Part shown: piece by piece, positions 22,561 to 23,807 of the stretch
How the letters are laid out: the number at the start of each line of letters is the position of its first letter
Position numbering within the stretch: position 1 is the first letter of the stretch
Position numbers and translations under genes: made by a program
The notes under the pieces: model-generated
Seen by the model: only the letters and a program-made list of their open reading frames with translations
The model's database searches: none
Told to the model about the DNA's origin: nothing
NCBI GenBank assembly: GCA_003512525.1
Contig: DOQG01000053.1
Coordinates: forward strand, 1 to 23,807
DNA: 23,807 nt
DNA from: Oscillospiraceae bacterium
Lineage (GTDB): Bacteria > Bacillota > Clostridia > Oscillospirales > Ruminococcaceae
Direction of reading: 5' to 3'

Positions 22561-23199
22561 ATGAATGAAAACGTAAAAGCCGCACTCAAAAAAAGAGCGG
22601 AAAAGGTAATATCCGCTCTCGAAAAGAACAATATGAAGGGTTATCTTGTTGATACTCCGGATGAGGCTAAGGAGATAATAAGGGAGCTTATAAAGGACGA
22701 CAAGCTGATAGTTTCGGGCGGAACTATGACGCTCAAGGAAACAGGAATTCAGGATTTTCTGAACGAAAACTACAGCGGTATCTACATTGACCGTGAAAAG
22801 CTCTCTCCCGATGAGGTAAACGACCTGTACAGAAAGGCTTTTTCATCCGACACCTACTTTGCTAGCACTAATGCGATAACCGAATACGGCGAATTATACA
22901 ACGTTGACGGCACAGGCAATCGCGTAGCCGCCATGATATTCGGACCGAAGCAGGTAATTATTGTTGCCGGCATAAACAAAATTGTGACCGATCTTCACGC
23001 CGCAGTTGACCGTCTTGAAACGATAGCGTCACCTGCAAACTGCGTAAGGCTCGGCAGAAACACTCCCTGTGCAAAGACAGGCAGATGTGCGCACTGCTTA
23101 AGCCCCGACAGGATATGCAACGATTATGTCATAATGGCTCATCAGCGCGACAAAGACAGAATAAAAGTAATCTTCATAGCCGACGAATACGGCTACTAA
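22561..23199 (+). CDS. LUD-domain protein (LutB/LutC-related), stand-alone
   Basis: The 212-residue protein is a stand-alone LUD (DUF162) domain: an N-terminal helix pair, GYLVDTPDEAKEIIRELI, the VSGGTMTLKETGI nucleotide- or substrate-site segment (about 51-63), the ASTNAITEYGELYNVDGTGNRVAA core (about 101-124), GPKQVIIVAGINKIV, and a C-terminal cysteine cluster CVRLGRNTPCAKTGRCAHC...C (five Cys) that could hold a metal or Fe-S cluster. Related LUD proteins take part in L-lactate oxidation (LutABC), but no lutA-, lutB- or lutC-like partner is adjacent, so that role is unproven. GAAAGGAACG precedes the ATG. A tandem palindromic array starts immediately after its stop codon. Confidence 0.87.
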   Translation: MNENVKAALKKRAEKVISALEKNNMKGYLVDTPDEAKEIIRELIKDDKLIVSGGTMTLKETGIQDFLNENYSGIYIDREKLSPDEVNDLYRKAFSSDTYFASTNAITEYGELYNVDGTGNRVAAMIFGPKQVIIVAGINKIVTDLHAAVDRLETIASPANCVRLGRNTPCAKTGRCAHCLSPDRICNDYVIMAHQRDKDRIKVIFIADEYGY

Positions 23200-23617
23200 G
23201 CGGCAATGTGCCGCTTCAAATTCCGACCTTTTTATAGGTTACTGATATATGAAGGATAGTGGGACGGTCGGGAATGAACGATGGCAGTAATTTTAAAAAA
23301 TTTGATAAGGCAGGTCGCCGCAGACTGTTCCGACCTTGCGGCAATGTGCCGCACCAAGTTCCGACCTTTTTATAGGTTACGGATATATGCAGGATAGTGG
23401 GAGGTCGGGAATGAACGATAGCAAAGATTTTGTTTTACTAATAGCAACGTGCCGCTTCAATACCCGCTTTTTATAGTTCCGGATATATGCAGGATAGTGG
23501 AACGGTCGGGAATGAACGATGATAAAGATTTAATTTTCATCAAAAGTCGCCGCTGACAATTCCACCTTTTACAGGTTTCGGATATATACCGGATGGTAGG
23601 ACTGTCGGGGTTGGACA
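23200..23617. repeat. Tandem array of four full-length palindromic units plus a fragment
   Basis: Full-length, imperfect units start near 23200, 23338, 23444 and 23547. The spacing is about 105 bases, except about 138 between the first two, where a truncated copy (23314-23337) is inserted. A unit has a GCGGC-AATGT-GCCGC hairpin (eroded in copies 3 and 4), then an ATTCCGACC arm, an AT-rich middle with TTTTTATAGGTTAC, the word GGATATATGCAGGATAGTGG (identical in copies 2 and 3) and the closing arm GGTCGGGAATGAACGAT. In copy 1, 23220-23228 pairs with 23266-23275 with one bulged G. Copy 4 is the most diverged. Unit lengths are not multiples of three and no frame is conserved, so it is non-coding. 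It begins with the base after the LUD stop codon. Confidence 0.75.
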
Positions 23618-23649
23618 ATAGATGAATATTACATTATTACAGCACTAAA

Positions 23650-23689
23650 AGAAGCTGTCACAAAATTCAAAAATTCAATCACAGCTTCT
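23650..23689 (-). terminator. Possible minus-strand terminator near the right edge
   Basis: AGAAGCTGT (23650-23658) pairs with ACAGCTTCT (23681-23689) across a 22-base loop. On the minus strand the stem runs into TTTTAGTG. The large loop makes it a weak call. It would serve a minus-strand gene entering from the right. The remaining bases 23690-23807 show no gene that I can support. Confidence 0.4.
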
Positions 23690-23807
23690 CAGCTTGTAAA
23701 ACCTCATTAAAATTACAATGCAACATATTGTAAAAAAGTCAGAGCAATATATACAGCCAACAACGCCGGAAACGATTTTTATACCGATAAGGTGTTAATA
23801 ATTTCGT

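Noticed and set aside
23220..23520. Glutamine-type riboswitch, because the minus strand of the array contains ATCGTTCAT
   Set aside because: The second conserved block of that riboswitch is absent and no downstream gene is in the right orientation.
23200..23617. CRISPR array
   Set aside because: Units are about 105 bases, imperfect and mutually diverged, with no unique spacers of constant length and no cas genes nearby.
23779..23805. C-terminal end of a minus-strand gene (reading EIINTLSV then stop) entering from the right edge
   Set aside because: Only eight codons are visible and other frames are open for similar lengths; it fits the possible terminator at 23650-23689 but cannot be called.

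Overview
The window looks like chromosomal DNA from a low-to-mid GC Gram-positive anaerobe of the Clostridia, most likely a gut Ruminococcus-type bacterium (Oscillospiraceae). This is inferred from a sporulation protease (SpoIVB), consensus sigma-A type promoters and GGAG-type ribosome binding sites, a DUF1540 mini-protein, a plant-polysaccharide locus (GH43, AraC regulator, GH5 lipoprotein) and CHAP/FN3 and WG-repeat surface proteins. No rRNA, tRNA, insertion sequence, integrase or CRISPR array was seen.

Layout, left to right. 1-160: a copy of a GC-rich dispersed intergenic repeat cut by the window edge. 162-1259 (-): spoIVB. 1413-3438 (+): a promoter with a palindromic operator-like site, a small four-helix membrane protein, a uridine phosphorylase-like enzyme and an overlapping HAD phosphatase. 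3447-3750 (+): a self-contained DUF1540 gene with promoter and terminator. 3827-3940: a second copy of the dispersed repeat. 7403-3947 (-): a GH43-AraC-GH5 operon behind a strong promoter with an inverted repeat just upstream. 7461-8005 (+): a small peptide deformylase with its own promoter and a bidirectional terminator.

12701-8025 (-): a tightly spaced surface operon. It encodes a double zinc-ribbon membrane protein, a lipoprotein with an SH3-like domain whose WG-repeat part is separated from it by a +1 frameshift at an A7 run, and a secreted CHAP peptidase with cysteine repeats and three FN3 domains. The middle of the CHAP gene is clearly more AT-rich than its ends. Ahead of this operon, 13063-12850 (-) holds a consensus promoter, a long structured segment with two competing pairings and a perfect terminator. 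I read this as an unidentified small RNA or an attenuated leader, and it is the best candidate here for something undescribed.

22481-13102 (-): a long head-to-tail run of manA, glcK, ilvD, radC, uvrB and uvrA starting from one near-consensus promoter. It combines sugar phosphate entry, branched-chain amino acid synthesis and nucleotide excision repair, with a hairpin between ilvD and radC that may split it. 22491-23199 (+): a divergent promoter and a stand-alone LUD-domain protein with a cysteine cluster. Directly after its stop codon, 23200-23617 is a tandem array of four full-length imperfect copies plus a fragment of a roughly 105-base palindromic unit of unknown function, the second strongest candidate for novelty. 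The last 190 bases hold only a possible minus-strand terminator.
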